From: Chlorobiota bacterium
GTDB taxonomy: Bacteria; Bacteroidota; Bacteroidia; Bacteroidales; Marinilabiliaceae
DNA length: 36,634 nt
Assembly (NCBI GenBank): GCA_013153405.1
Contig: JAADEM010000123.1
Location: forward strand, 1 to 36,634
Direction of reading: 5' to 3'
The notes beneath the pieces were generated by a model. That model searched no databases, was not told where the DNA came from, and saw only the letters and a list, made by a program, of their open reading frames with translations. A program made the translations under genes and the position numbers. Positions 1 through 8,630 of the stretch are shown piece after piece; position 1 is the stretch's first letter; each line of letters starts with the position of its first letter.

Positions 1-1
1 G

Positions 2-1540
2 TCTGTTGCAACAGATGATTTATATAATTCTAAAAAGGGACAGGAGAAGTTACTGGTTGATATATATTCAAAATTCAGGAATGTATATAATACTGGTGAG
101 TTACAATATTACGGTACTGATTTGTATATGGCAATTACCGAGAGTCCCGATGAAAGAATGTTTAATGGCTATGATGCTTCCTTTAACTCAACTGCAGGAA
201 TTATATTTCCGTATTGGAACAACCTTTATAAAATAGTTCAGGAAACAAACATATTATTAAACAGATGTAATCCCGACGAAGAGGGAATGACTACGGATGA
301 TTATAACTCAATTATTGCACAGGGAAAGTTTCAACGTGTTTTGGCATATTACTATCTGGTGGAGACATTTGGCCCGGTTCCATTGTTAACAGAGGAAAAT
401 GCTACCATAATAACTGAAGTGGAAAGAACTCCGGAGGAAAATATTTATGAATTTATGATAAGTGAATTGAGGTCGGTGGAAGAGTTGTTACCATGGAGAT
501 CTGCAGAACCCGGAAGAATATCAAAAGCTGCAATTAAAAGCCTGCTTGGTAAACTTTATCTTACAAGAGCATATAGATCATATGCTAACAGTGACGACTT
601 TAATGTTGCCTCCGGATTGTTCGATGAGATAATATTTAATTCGGATAATAATTACTATTTGTTAGACAACTACAGGGATGTGTTTGATGAGGATAATCAA
701 AACAACGGTGAAATTATCTGGGCAATTCAGTATGGTGAGGATAAAGAATTTTCAGGCCCGGGTAATCCTCAGCAAAGCCTGTTCGGATTTAATATTACAG
801 CTCTGGAACCCGGACTCTTTATAAAGAACCAGGAGGATTATTCATTTATGGAAAGAAAATACTGGATAATTCCGAAAGTTCACGAATTGTTTACCAACCC
901 GGATCTGGATTCCAGATATGATGCCACGTTCCAACGTGAGTTTTATGTGAATAATCCCGAGAGTGAGTATTACGGAGAACTGGGAATATTCTTTCCGGTG
1001 TGGAATGATTATTCAGGAAATGATAATGGAGCATTAAACTATTACCCTTTTCAGAAAGATGGTGAATATGTATGGTATCCGCAATCAACGGCTCTTGAGG
1101 TTTTAAAAAATGGTTCCGACAGAATGCCAATCATAAGAAAATTTAAGGATACTAAAATGCAATGGGCAGGTAAGGGAACCAGAGAGGATGTTGTATTCAG
1201 ATTAGGTGATATCTATCTTTTGTCTGCTGAAGCTTATTTGGGGGCTGATGAAAGTATTAAAGCCCTGGAAAGATTGAATACTATCAGGCGTCGAGCCGGA
1301 GTCGAGGACTTTACCGATATAGATTTAAATGTGATTCTGGATGAGCGTGCCAGAGAATTATTGGGCGAACATGACCGGTGGTTCGATTTGAAACGTACCG
1401 GCAAGCTTATAGAACGGGCCTATGAGTATAACATTTTTGTTCAGAAGTATGACAATTTAAATACGAATCATTTAGTAAGGCCTATTCCTCAGGATGAAAT
1501 AGACAGACTAACCGGACTTACTCAAAATCCGGGATATTGA
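2..1540 (+). CDS. SusD/RagB family nutrient-binding outer-membrane lipoprotein (5' truncated)
   Basis: The reading frame is open from base 2, so the N-terminus, signal peptide and lipobox lie upstream of the window. The visible part is 512 residues. Near its end it carries the typical SusD C-terminal block: an ERARELLGEHDRWFDLKRTG stretch, then a PIPQDEID motif and the terminal LTQNPGY. An internal ATG at 122 is not the start, because family-like sequence continues upstream of it. SusD proteins sit on the cell surface as the glycan-capturing lid of a SusC TonB-dependent transporter, so a susC gene is expected just upstream. The stop is followed after 22 bases by the GxGYxYP lipoprotein gene on the same strand, which suggests one operon. 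The family assignment is secure; the glycan bound cannot be read from the sequence. Confidence 0.93.
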   Translation, partial: SVATDDLYNSKKGQEKLLVDIYSKFRNVYNTGELQYYGTDLYMAITESPDERMFNGYDASFNSTAGIIFPYWNNLYKIVQETNILLNRCNPDEEGMTTDDYNSIIAQGKFQRVLAYYYLVETFGPVPLLTEENATIITEVERTPEENIYEFMISELRSVEELLPWRSAEPGRISKAAIKSLLGKLYLTRAYRSYANSDDFNVASGLFDEIIFNSDNNYYLLDNYRDVFDEDNQNNGEIIWAIQYGEDKEFSGPGNPQQSLFGFNITALEPGLFIKNQEDYSFMERKYWIIPKVHELFTNPDLDSRYDATFQREFYVNNPESEYYGELGIFFPVWNDYSGNDNGALNYYPFQKDGEYVWYPQSTALEVLKNGSDRMPIIRKFKDTKMQWAGKGTREDVVFRLGDIYLLSAEAYLGADESIKALERLNTIRRRAGVEDFTDIDLNVILDERARELLGEHDRWFDLKRTGKLIERAYEYNIFVQKYDNLNTNHLVRPIPQDEIDRLTGLTQNPGY

Positions 1541-1562
1541 AAAATATATAAAACGATTAAAC

Positions 1563-3401
1563 ATGAAAAATATAATGATTATTTCTTTATTGATGTTGTT
1601 GCTCACTAACGGATGCGAGGTGTACAAATCGCCGGATCCAGATGATTTTAGAGAGGACAGCACTGATGTTAAAAAGTTATATATAGAGCAGTATGATCCG
1701 ATCAGAGATGAGGGACAATACTGGCTGCCGTTACAAAAGAGAGCCAAGGATTACTGGGTTGTGGTAAATGCAACAAGTAATGATAATACATTTGACGATA
1801 ACAGCCTGCGTAATACAATCCTTGCTGAATCGATAATCGGCTTGACTGCTTTGGCTGTTAATGAAGGTAATAGTTCAACACTGGTGTGGACGGATGCCGA
1901 CAATTCCAGTTATACAGAGATATTAAAGAGGCTGGGACTTAAAGAAAACGGCAGACAGACAACCTGGGAATTGCTGGAATATCATGAAAATGTTAAAAGC
2001 CATATTAAAGGTTATGTGCTTTGTAAAACCAGAAATCAGGAGAGTCTTACTGTAGCCACTATAGCATCGCATGTGTACCAGTCTGTCATTATCGAGCAGG
2101 CATACGAGGACAGAATAAAGGAGCTTGGATATGAATTGAAATACGATGCAAGGTATAAAACACTGGCTGATGCCTGGAGTGAGTTTAAGGATAAATGTAA
2201 TAACAATGCATTAGTACTTATGCCGACATTAACCGGCAATCTTAAAAGTTTTGCAATTGCCAACAGGTTGATGGCTGTTAATTATTATAAGAGTTTTGGT
2301 TCTACAGCAAGAGGAGATAACAAAGAACTGTTTGAAGAGGTTCTGGATTGGCTGAAACCGTTGTCACCCGTACTTGGATGGGAGTCTGCTATTGAAGGTG
2401 AGAATGTGTTTGTTGATCCGGTTTCAAGGTCAGGAAATATGATGGTTCCAAGTGACTGGATATGGAATATCCCGATGATGTCGCAGGATTATAAAAACAA
2501 TCAGCCAGGACTTGTTTCTGTAACTAATCCGCAGTTTATAAACTATTCGGATAGTGTGAATTATGCTTCGTTTTTTCTTACCGATGGCGATAATGTACAA
2601 TGGATGATGAATGATTTCCTAAACAATACTTATTTTCTTAATAACGAGAATTATGACCTTCAAATGTCATTTGGATTACCTGTTGCAAACCTGTCAATGA
2701 TATCTCCGATACAACTTGATAGAATAATTTCGTCACAGGTGCCTAATAATACTCTTATAGAGTTTGGAGGAGGTGGATATTATTATCCTGACAATTTTGG
2801 AATAAATAAAAACAGAACAGAATTGTTGGATGAGATATCGAAAAAGGTAGCAGCTCATATGCGTCAGCACCGTGTTAAAGTTTTAGGTCTTATTTGTCAG
2901 GATGTAAACTCTGAAGAAGCCAAAGAGGCTTACAGGGCGTATATTCAAAATAATAATCAGTTAATCGGAATAATTGCTATTCAATATGACCCATATTCGG
3001 CAGGTAACGGTGAAATAATGTGGTTTACTAACAGTGACGGAATAGATATCCCGGTAATTACTGCAAAATATGCTATATGGAATTATGGTACAGTAAATAT
3101 GGAGAACCAGGGAACGCCAACTTATATAGCCACTAAAATAAACGAACTGGCTGAAAATGATGATATGTCATTCTCTTTGGTTGCAGTACACGCATGGTCA
3201 AAATTCAAAGATATCGGAGATTCGATGGATCCTATTGAAGAAAACATTGACGGAACAGAGTCCGGACCGTTACCTGCTTCATGGTGTAAAAGAAAAATAA
3301 ACGCTAAAACAAAAGTTGTTAATGTTGAGGAATTAATATGGCAATTAAGAATGCATGAAAGACCTGAACAAACAACCGAGTTTTTATCTACTTATTATTA
3401 A
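1563..3401 (+). CDS. GxGYxYP-family lipoprotein, putative glycoside hydrolase
   Basis: This is a 612-residue protein with a lipoprotein signal (hydrophobic stretch ending LLTNGC, Cys18), so it is probably outer-membrane anchored. Residues 403-409 read GGGYYYP, which matches the family's naming motif GxGYxYP inside a GGGGYYYPDNFG context, and downstream sequence (WFTNSDGIDIPVITAKYAIW) fits the same fold. The family is annotated as a putative glycoside hydrolase but, as far as I know, its activity is poorly defined. It follows the SusD gene after 22 bases and is followed by the GLUG gene after 19 bases, so the three are probably co-transcribed. It is presumably a surface enzyme or binding protein for the locus glycan. 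Family membership is fairly sure; function is inferred from context only. Confidence 0.8.
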   Translation: MKNIMIISLLMLLLTNGCEVYKSPDPDDFREDSTDVKKLYIEQYDPIRDEGQYWLPLQKRAKDYWVVVNATSNDNTFDDNSLRNTILAESIIGLTALAVNEGNSSTLVWTDADNSSYTEILKRLGLKENGRQTTWELLEYHENVKSHIKGYVLCKTRNQESLTVATIASHVYQSVIIEQAYEDRIKELGYELKYDARYKTLADAWSEFKDKCNNNALVLMPTLTGNLKSFAIANRLMAVNYYKSFGSTARGDNKELFEEVLDWLKPLSPVLGWESAIEGENVFVDPVSRSGNMMVPSDWIWNIPMMSQDYKNNQPGLVSVTNPQFINYSDSVNYASFFLTDGDNVQWMMNDFLNNTYFLNNENYDLQMSFGLPVANLSMISPIQLDRIISSQVPNNTLIEFGGGGYYYPDNFGINKNRTELLDEISKKVAAHMRQHRVKVLGLICQDVNSEEAKEAYRAYIQNNNQLIGIIAIQYDPYSAGNGEIMWFTNSDGIDIPVITAKYAIWNYGTVNMENQGTPTYIATKINELAENDDMSFSLVAVHAWSKFKDIGDSMDPIEENIDGTESGPLPASWCKRKINAKTKVVNVEELIWQLRMHERPEQTTEFLSTYY

Positions 3402-3420
3402 CTTAACAAATTCATTAATT

Positions 3421-4716
3421 ATGAAAACAAAAAATTACTTCTTTGAAAAAAGTATCCTGAGTTTTGTTATGGCTTGGGCAGCACTGACATTAAATGCGCA
3501 AATACACATAAGTGATTTTGCCGGTCTTGATAATATGCGAAATGATCCTACTAACTCCTATGTGCTGGATAATGATATTGATATGAGTGGTAATACCTGG
3601 GTTCCGTTTGAGTTTCAGGGTACTCTGGATGGACAGGGATTTATGATTAAAAATCTGGAGTACACTAATAGTGATGGCGAAAACTATGGTTTGTTTTCTG
3701 TACTTAGCGGGGCTACGGTTAGCAACTTAGGGCTTTACGACGCTTATGTTGAAGCACCTCAGAATGTTGGTTTGCTTGCCGGAAAAACAATATCTGCCAC
3801 TGTAACCAGATGTTTTGCAGTTAGCGGCCCTCAGGGAAGCGAAGTATACTCTTCCGGAAAATCGGGAGGTCTAATCGGGTTTGCTTACCAGACTAATGTG
3901 TCGGAATGTTATGTTGAGAATATTTCAGTGAATGGAAGTGATCATGTGGGAGGTCTTATCGGTCATATGGAAGGCGGAACCACCGTACAGGATTGTTATT
4001 GTGATGCAACTGTTTATTCATCAGCCTGGCAGGTTGGCGGAGTTGTGGGTTGGGCACAGGATGAAGGATCTGTAATTACACGTTGTTATGGAAAAGGAAC
4101 TGTTAAGTCGGAAAGTGGTTTTACCGGCGGTATTTTAGGAATTGCCGATGGTGCCGATAAAGTAGTTGATATAACAGAGTGTATGGCTCTTCATACCAAA
4201 CTCGAAACTGTAAATCCCGATATAGAAAAAACATACCGGATTATTGCCAATCATGCTGCTGCAACTTATTCTAAAAATTATGGCCTGGCAGATATTGAGT
4301 TAGTTGATCCATATAAATCGGCCTGGGAGGACGACTCAAACGGAAAAGACGGAGCCAGCATTAATATGACTGACCATGTTTTAAATGCTCAGTTTTATGC
4401 AGATTCATTACCTAACTGGGATTTTAATAATGTGTGGGAACTTACTGATGAAGGACCTGTTCTGAGAATGGGTACAACAACTGCAATCAGAAATAACAAG
4501 AGTGCTTCAAGTGCAAAAGTTTTTGCACATGGTGGTGTTATTACGGTTATTGGAGCAGAGCAAGATGCAACTATAAGAATTTATAATATAGCAGGTATTA
4601 AGTTGCTCGATACAAAATTAAAGTCTTCGAATGAGCAGTTCTTTAATAAAGGATTCCTGATAATTGAAATTGAATCGGATAAAACCAGAAGTACATATAA
4701 AATTCAAAACAGGTAA
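3421..4716 (+). CDS. secreted GLUG-repeat surface protein with C-terminal sorting-like tail
   Basis: I take ATG 3421 (MKTKNYFFEK) because a signal peptide ending ALTLNAQ follows it directly; the upstream in-frame ATG at 3355 would overlap the previous gene and bury the signal. The 431-residue product has glycine-rich repeats of the GLUG type at about residues 130-245 (SGGLIGFAYQ, VGGLIGHMEG, VGGVVGWAQD, TGGILGIADG), each followed by a Cys-containing strand such as VSECYVEN or ITRCYGKG. GLUG repeats form right-handed parallel beta-helix-like stalks in surface adhesins and peptidases. The last 75 residues resemble a T9SS or DUF6383-type C-terminal domain (IRIYNIAGIKLLDTKL, then IIEIESDKTRSTYKI). 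No catalytic motif is seen. A role as a glycan- or surface-binding accessory of the PUL is inferred. Confidence 0.75.
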   Translation: MKTKNYFFEKSILSFVMAWAALTLNAQIHISDFAGLDNMRNDPTNSYVLDNDIDMSGNTWVPFEFQGTLDGQGFMIKNLEYTNSDGENYGLFSVLSGATVSNLGLYDAYVEAPQNVGLLAGKTISATVTRCFAVSGPQGSEVYSSGKSGGLIGFAYQTNVSECYVENISVNGSDHVGGLIGHMEGGTTVQDCYCDATVYSSAWQVGGVVGWAQDEGSVITRCYGKGTVKSESGFTGGILGIADGADKVVDITECMALHTKLETVNPDIEKTYRIIANHAAATYSKNYGLADIELVDPYKSAWEDDSNGKDGASINMTDHVLNAQFYADSLPNWDFNNVWELTDEGPVLRMGTTTAIRNNKSASSAKVFAHGGVITVIGAEQDATIRIYNIAGIKLLDTKLKSSNEQFFNKGFLIIEIESDKTRSTYKIQNR

Positions 4717-4754
4717 AAGGGTTAATAAAAAATAGTATTTATTACTATTGACAT

Positions 4755-4813
4755 AACACAAAGACGCTAATGTTATAATTCATATGTTTATAACATACGG
4801 GCGTCTTTGCGTT
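4755..4813. repeat. long two-part intergenic hairpin
   Basis: Outer arms CAAAGACGC (4759-4767) and GCGTCTTTG (4801-4809) pair perfectly and extend past one mismatch to AAC/GTT. Inner arms ATGTTATAA (4770-4778) and TTATAACAT (4788-4796) also pair perfectly around a 9-base loop. It lies between the GLUG gene and the next gene. It lacks a following T-run on either side, so it may be a processing or attenuation structure or a small dispersed palindrome rather than a classical terminator. Confidence 0.6.
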
Positions 4814-4928
4814 AAAGTTATTGCCAGGGAAAGGGCTTTCGGCTGTTTTTATTTACCTCAATTTAGTAAACGTTAATTATTAATCAACTCTCTGTAATAT
4901 GTTAAGCAGGAGTATACTATGTGATATT

Positions 4929-6311
4929 ATGAAAAAAATACTATTAATTCTGCAAATCTTTGTTCTGGTGTTCTTTGTTTTCGGGTTCACAGAACAAGAT
5001 CCGTTAGAATCAGAACTCTGCAGTGAGGAAACTCCGGTTGTTGAGACGACTAATGAAAATGTCTTGGTGAAAACCTTTATCTATACAAACTGGCGTGATA
5101 TATCCACAATATGGGATGATACTTATGATGATTTAAGAAATTCTATGATTACCGAATTAAACAACCGTATTAATGAAGATGTATCCACATTGCAGGATAT
5201 GACGGATGAGGATTTGGCATATAGTGCAATAATGTATAAATTTCTTTTGGATGCAGGAATCAGAAGTGAATCAGAATTACTATCATTAACTTTAAGTGAT
5301 TTAAGGAATACAATAATAAGTGAAAATTCAAATCATACAAGTTATTCTGTTGAAACATTGCAGGGATATTCAAATAAAAAAAATCTGAATATTGCATATA
5401 GCTGGTGGTTTACCGATAATGCCGAAACTAATAATATGATTGAAGAGTTGAATGCTGTTACTAAAAACCTGTACTTCTTTGACAGAAAGGATGACAGAGG
5501 GGTGAGTACTGATGTGTTAAAGGTTCTAAAGGTAGATGAAGATGATTATACCTATTTGGGTGTTTATCATTCAATGGTTGATGATAATCATTTTCAGCTT
5601 TATCTGGCTGGTAGTAATGATTTGGCTACATGGACATTCATAACTGAATTGGGTGACAGAGCTCACCAGGGAGACCTGAAGAAGTGGGAAGGCGGATATT
5701 TGCTGGCTAATGAACAGGATACTGTGGAAGGTTCAAATAATATACAGGTAAGATATTATGCATCTTATGACGACCTGAAAAACAATATCCCGGCAAACAC
5801 GGTTTCATTAAACAGGGTGTTTTCACCCAGTGCAGAAGGAACCCCCGATATTAAAATTATTTCTGGCAATTCTCCTACCAGTTCAAACATCCTGATAGGA
5901 TTTCATTATTATGATAACAATGTAGTAGATCAACTGGCTTTCGGAATATTAAATAATTTTTGTTGCTGGAAAGCCTGGAAAGATGAAGTTTCAAACTATA
6001 ATCTTATTGAAATGGGCTATCAGGGAAATCTTGGTTCACGTTCCTCATTCGTGTATAATGGTAACAGCTATGTTCTTCAGGAAGCTCAGATTGAGCCAAA
6101 CGACTGGAGTAAATGGCGAATGATGTTTGGCAACGGAGCTTATTATTATCAGTTAGATCCGGAAACTCCTAAAGGTTCAACATCATTTGCAAATCCGGGT
6201 ATTGAACAAATAGGTGCAGATATTTTTACCGTTACTTCTTTTTTGCCATCGGAAGGTAATCAGACGGGAGAAATCGGAGAGATGATTTATAATGTTGACT
6301 TTAGTAAATAA
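4929..6311 (+). CDS. unrecognised exported protein, possible beta-propeller glycosidase-like
   Basis: The start at 4929 gives MKKILLILQIFVLVFFVFGF, a clear signal peptide without a lipobox Cys; the earlier ATG at 4899 would put ten non-signal residues in front of it. The product is 460 residues. After an acidic, helix-rich N-terminal third, residues about 190-450 alternate short strands and motifs such as YLGVYHSMVDDNHFQLYLAGSND, KWEGGYLLANEQD and NSYVLQEAQ. These resemble five-bladed propeller enzymes of the GH43/GH117 kind in style, but I cannot name a family or see a certain catalytic triad. It lies 212 bases after the GLUG gene, and its end is 11 bases before the GH92 start, so it is probably part of the same PUL. 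Function is unknown; the propeller fold is an inference. Confidence 0.6.
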   Translation: MKKILLILQIFVLVFFVFGFTEQDPLESELCSEETPVVETTNENVLVKTFIYTNWRDISTIWDDTYDDLRNSMITELNNRINEDVSTLQDMTDEDLAYSAIMYKFLLDAGIRSESELLSLTLSDLRNTIISENSNHTSYSVETLQGYSNKKNLNIAYSWWFTDNAETNNMIEELNAVTKNLYFFDRKDDRGVSTDVLKVLKVDEDDYTYLGVYHSMVDDNHFQLYLAGSNDLATWTFITELGDRAHQGDLKKWEGGYLLANEQDTVEGSNNIQVRYYASYDDLKNNIPANTVSLNRVFSPSAEGTPDIKIISGNSPTSSNILIGFHYYDNNVVDQLAFGILNNFCCWKAWKDEVSNYNLIEMGYQGNLGSRSSFVYNGNSYVLQEAQIEPNDWSKWRMMFGNGAYYYQLDPETPKGSTSFANPGIEQIGADIFTVTSFLPSEGNQTGEIGEMIYNVDFSK

Positions 6312-6321
6312 GATATTAAAA

Positions 6322-8625
6322 ATGAAAATCTTTGGCTTTTACAGTTTATTATTCTTTTTGTCTGTTTTTTATGCCTGTAATAAAGAACAGGGTTGTGAGC
6401 AACCTGCGGGCGCTCTTGTTGACAACGTTAATCCGTTAATGGGAACAGAATCCGATTTCTCGTTGTCAAACGGAAACACATATCCTGCAATTACTTTGCC
6501 ATGGGGAATGAATTTTTGGTCTCCTCAAACAGGTAAAATGGGTGATGGATGGATGTATAAATATGATGATAAAAAGATAAGAGGAATAAAACAAACCCAT
6601 CAGCCGAGTCCGTGGATTAATGATTACGGAGCATTCAGCCTGATGGCGGTTACCGGTGAGTTGAAGTTTAAAGAAGATGAAAGAGCTGCCTGGTTTTCGC
6701 ATAAAGCCGAAGTTGTAAAACCCTATTATTACAGTGTTTATTTTGCTGATTACGATGTGACTGCAGAGCTGACTCCTACAGAAAGGTGTGCACAATTCCG
6801 GTTTACTTTTCCCGAAACTGACTCTGCATTCATACTTATAGACGGGTTTAACCAGGGTTCAATGGTTACTGTCTTTCCGGAAGAGAGGAAGATTATAGGT
6901 TATTGTAGAAATAACTCGGGAGGAGTTCCTGCAAATTTTAAAAACTATTTTGTTGCGGTATTTGATAAGGATTTTGAAACTACAGGGACCTGGAATGGTG
7001 ATAATTACACATTGGGAAAAAATAAAGCTGAAGGATATCACGTGGGGGCAATTCTTCATTTCAAAACAAAAAAAGGTGAAAAAGTAAATGTTAAGGTTGC
7101 TTCGTCGTTTATAAGTCCCGAACAGGCTGAACTAAACATGCAACGGGAGATTGGAAACGATTCTTTCGAAAAAACCGAAGAAAAAGGCTTTGAAATATGG
7201 GAAAATGAGTTGAACAGGATTATTGTCGAGGGTGGAACGACAGACCAAACCCGTGTGTTTTACTCTACTCTTTACAGGTTGCTTTTGTTTCCCCGTAAGT
7301 TTTATGAAATAAATAAAGATAATGAGATCATACACTACAGTCCTTACAATGGGAAAGTGTTGCCCGGCTATATGTTTACTGATAATGGATTCTGGGATAC
7401 TTTCAGGGCTGTTTTTCCTTTCTTCTCGTTAATGTATCCGGATCTTACATCCCACATCATGCAGGGGCTTGTGAATACCTATAAAGAGAGTGGCTGGCTT
7501 CCGGAGTGGGCCAGTCCGGGACACAGGGCCTGTATGATTGGATCCAATTCGGCTTCTATAATTGCTGATGCATATATTAAAGGAATTAGGGGTTATGATA
7601 TCGGTACACTTTACAAGGCTGTCATTAAGAATACTAAAGGATACAATAAAAATGTAACATCGACAGGACGTTACGGGGCAGAATACTATAATAAACTTGG
7701 TTATATTCCGTACGATGTTGGTATAAACGAAAATGCAGCACGGACACTTGAGTATGCATATGCTGATTATTGTATAATGAAACTGGCAGAGAAATTAGAA
7801 AGGCCGGAAGATGAAACAAGTTTGTTTGCTACCAGAGCATTGAATTATAAAAATGTTTTCGATCCAGAGACAAAACTTATGCGTGGAAGAAATGAAGACG
7901 GTTCTTTTCAGTCTCCGTTTAATCCGTTCAAATGGGGTGATGCATTTACCGAGGGGAATAGTTGGCATTATACATGGTCTGTTTTTCATGATATTCAGGG
8001 ATTGATAAATCTGATGGGTGGAAAGGATTATTTTGTTGAAAAAATGGATTCTGTATTTTCCATGCCTCCTGTTTTTGATTGTTCGTATTATGGATTTCCT
8101 ATTCATGAAATTCGCGAGATGCAAATAATGAATATGGGGCAATATGCACATGGCAACCAGCCAATGCAACATTTTATTTATTTGTATAATTATGTGGGAG
8201 AACCATGGAAAGCACAATTCTGGCTGCGCAGGGTTATGAACAAACTGTATACTCCTAATCCTGACGGCTATTGTGGCGATGAGGATAACGGACAGACATC
8301 AGCCTGGTTTGTGTTTAGCGCAATGGGATTTTATCCTGTTTGTCCTGTAAATAATCAATACATATTAGGCTCTCCATTATTTGATAAAGTGACAATGTCA
8401 TTGCCGAACGGGAAGAAATTTGTTGTTGTGGCAAATAACAACAATGATGATAATGTTTATATAAAGAGTGCAATGTTTAATAAAAAGGATTATAATTATA
8501 ATTTTATAACATATCAACAAATAATGAATGGAGGAGAACTGTTGTTCGATATGGATAAGTATCCCAATAAAAAGAGAGGTGTTAGCGTAAACAGTATTCC
8601 TGCTTCATTATCAGGGGAAAAATAA
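6322..8625 (+). CDS. GH92-family alpha-mannosidase-like lipoprotein with Gln at the catalytic acid position
   Basis: ATG 6322 gives a lipoprotein signal ending FLSVFYAC (Cys19); the ATG at 6292 lies inside the preceding gene and spoils the signal. The product is 767 residues, normal for GH92. N-terminal family features are VDNVNPLMGTESD, NTYPAITLPWGMNFWSPQTG and KQTHQPSPWINDYG. C-terminal features are the (alpha/alpha)6-barrel motifs GQYAHGNQP (611-614), YLYNYVGEPWK, and GDEDNGQTSAW with the base pair Asp653 and Asp655. GH92 enzymes are calcium-dependent exo-alpha-mannosidases. Most members have GNEP, whose Glu is the catalytic acid; here codon CAG gives Gln613. From memory, the mannose-1-phospho-6-mannose hydrolase CcGH92_5 has the same change, so a phosphodiester-linked mannose substrate is plausible. 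It is followed after 5 bases by the CBM-like gene. Confidence 0.92.
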   Translation: MKIFGFYSLLFFLSVFYACNKEQGCEQPAGALVDNVNPLMGTESDFSLSNGNTYPAITLPWGMNFWSPQTGKMGDGWMYKYDDKKIRGIKQTHQPSPWINDYGAFSLMAVTGELKFKEDERAAWFSHKAEVVKPYYYSVYFADYDVTAELTPTERCAQFRFTFPETDSAFILIDGFNQGSMVTVFPEERKIIGYCRNNSGGVPANFKNYFVAVFDKDFETTGTWNGDNYTLGKNKAEGYHVGAILHFKTKKGEKVNVKVASSFISPEQAELNMQREIGNDSFEKTEEKGFEIWENELNRIIVEGGTTDQTRVFYSTLYRLLLFPRKFYEINKDNEIIHYSPYNGKVLPGYMFTDNGFWDTFRAVFPFFSLMYPDLTSHIMQGLVNTYKESGWLPEWASPGHRACMIGSNSASIIADAYIKGIRGYDIGTLYKAVIKNTKGYNKNVTSTGRYGAEYYNKLGYIPYDVGINENAARTLEYAYADYCIMKLAEKLERPEDETSLFATRALNYKNVFDPETKLMRGRNEDGSFQSPFNPFKWGDAFTEGNSWHYTWSVFHDIQGLINLMGGKDYFVEKMDSVFSMPPVFDCSYYGFPIHEIREMQIMNMGQYAHGNQPMQHFIYLYNYVGEPWKAQFWLRRVMNKLYTPNPDGYCGDEDNGQTSAWFVFSAMGFYPVCPVNNQYILGSPLFDKVTMSLPNGKKFVVVANNNNDDNVYIKSAMFNKKDYNYNFITYQQIMNGGELLFDMDKYPNKKRGVSVNSIPASLSGEK

Positions 8626-8630
8626 ATTCT

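Noticed and set aside
6..236. Short open frame at the window start
   Set aside because: It is out of frame with the SusD coding sequence, which is open from base 2 and is family-like throughout.
3355..3420. Earlier ATG for the GLUG protein
   Set aside because: It overlaps the end of the GxGYxYP gene and places 22 residues before the signal peptide.
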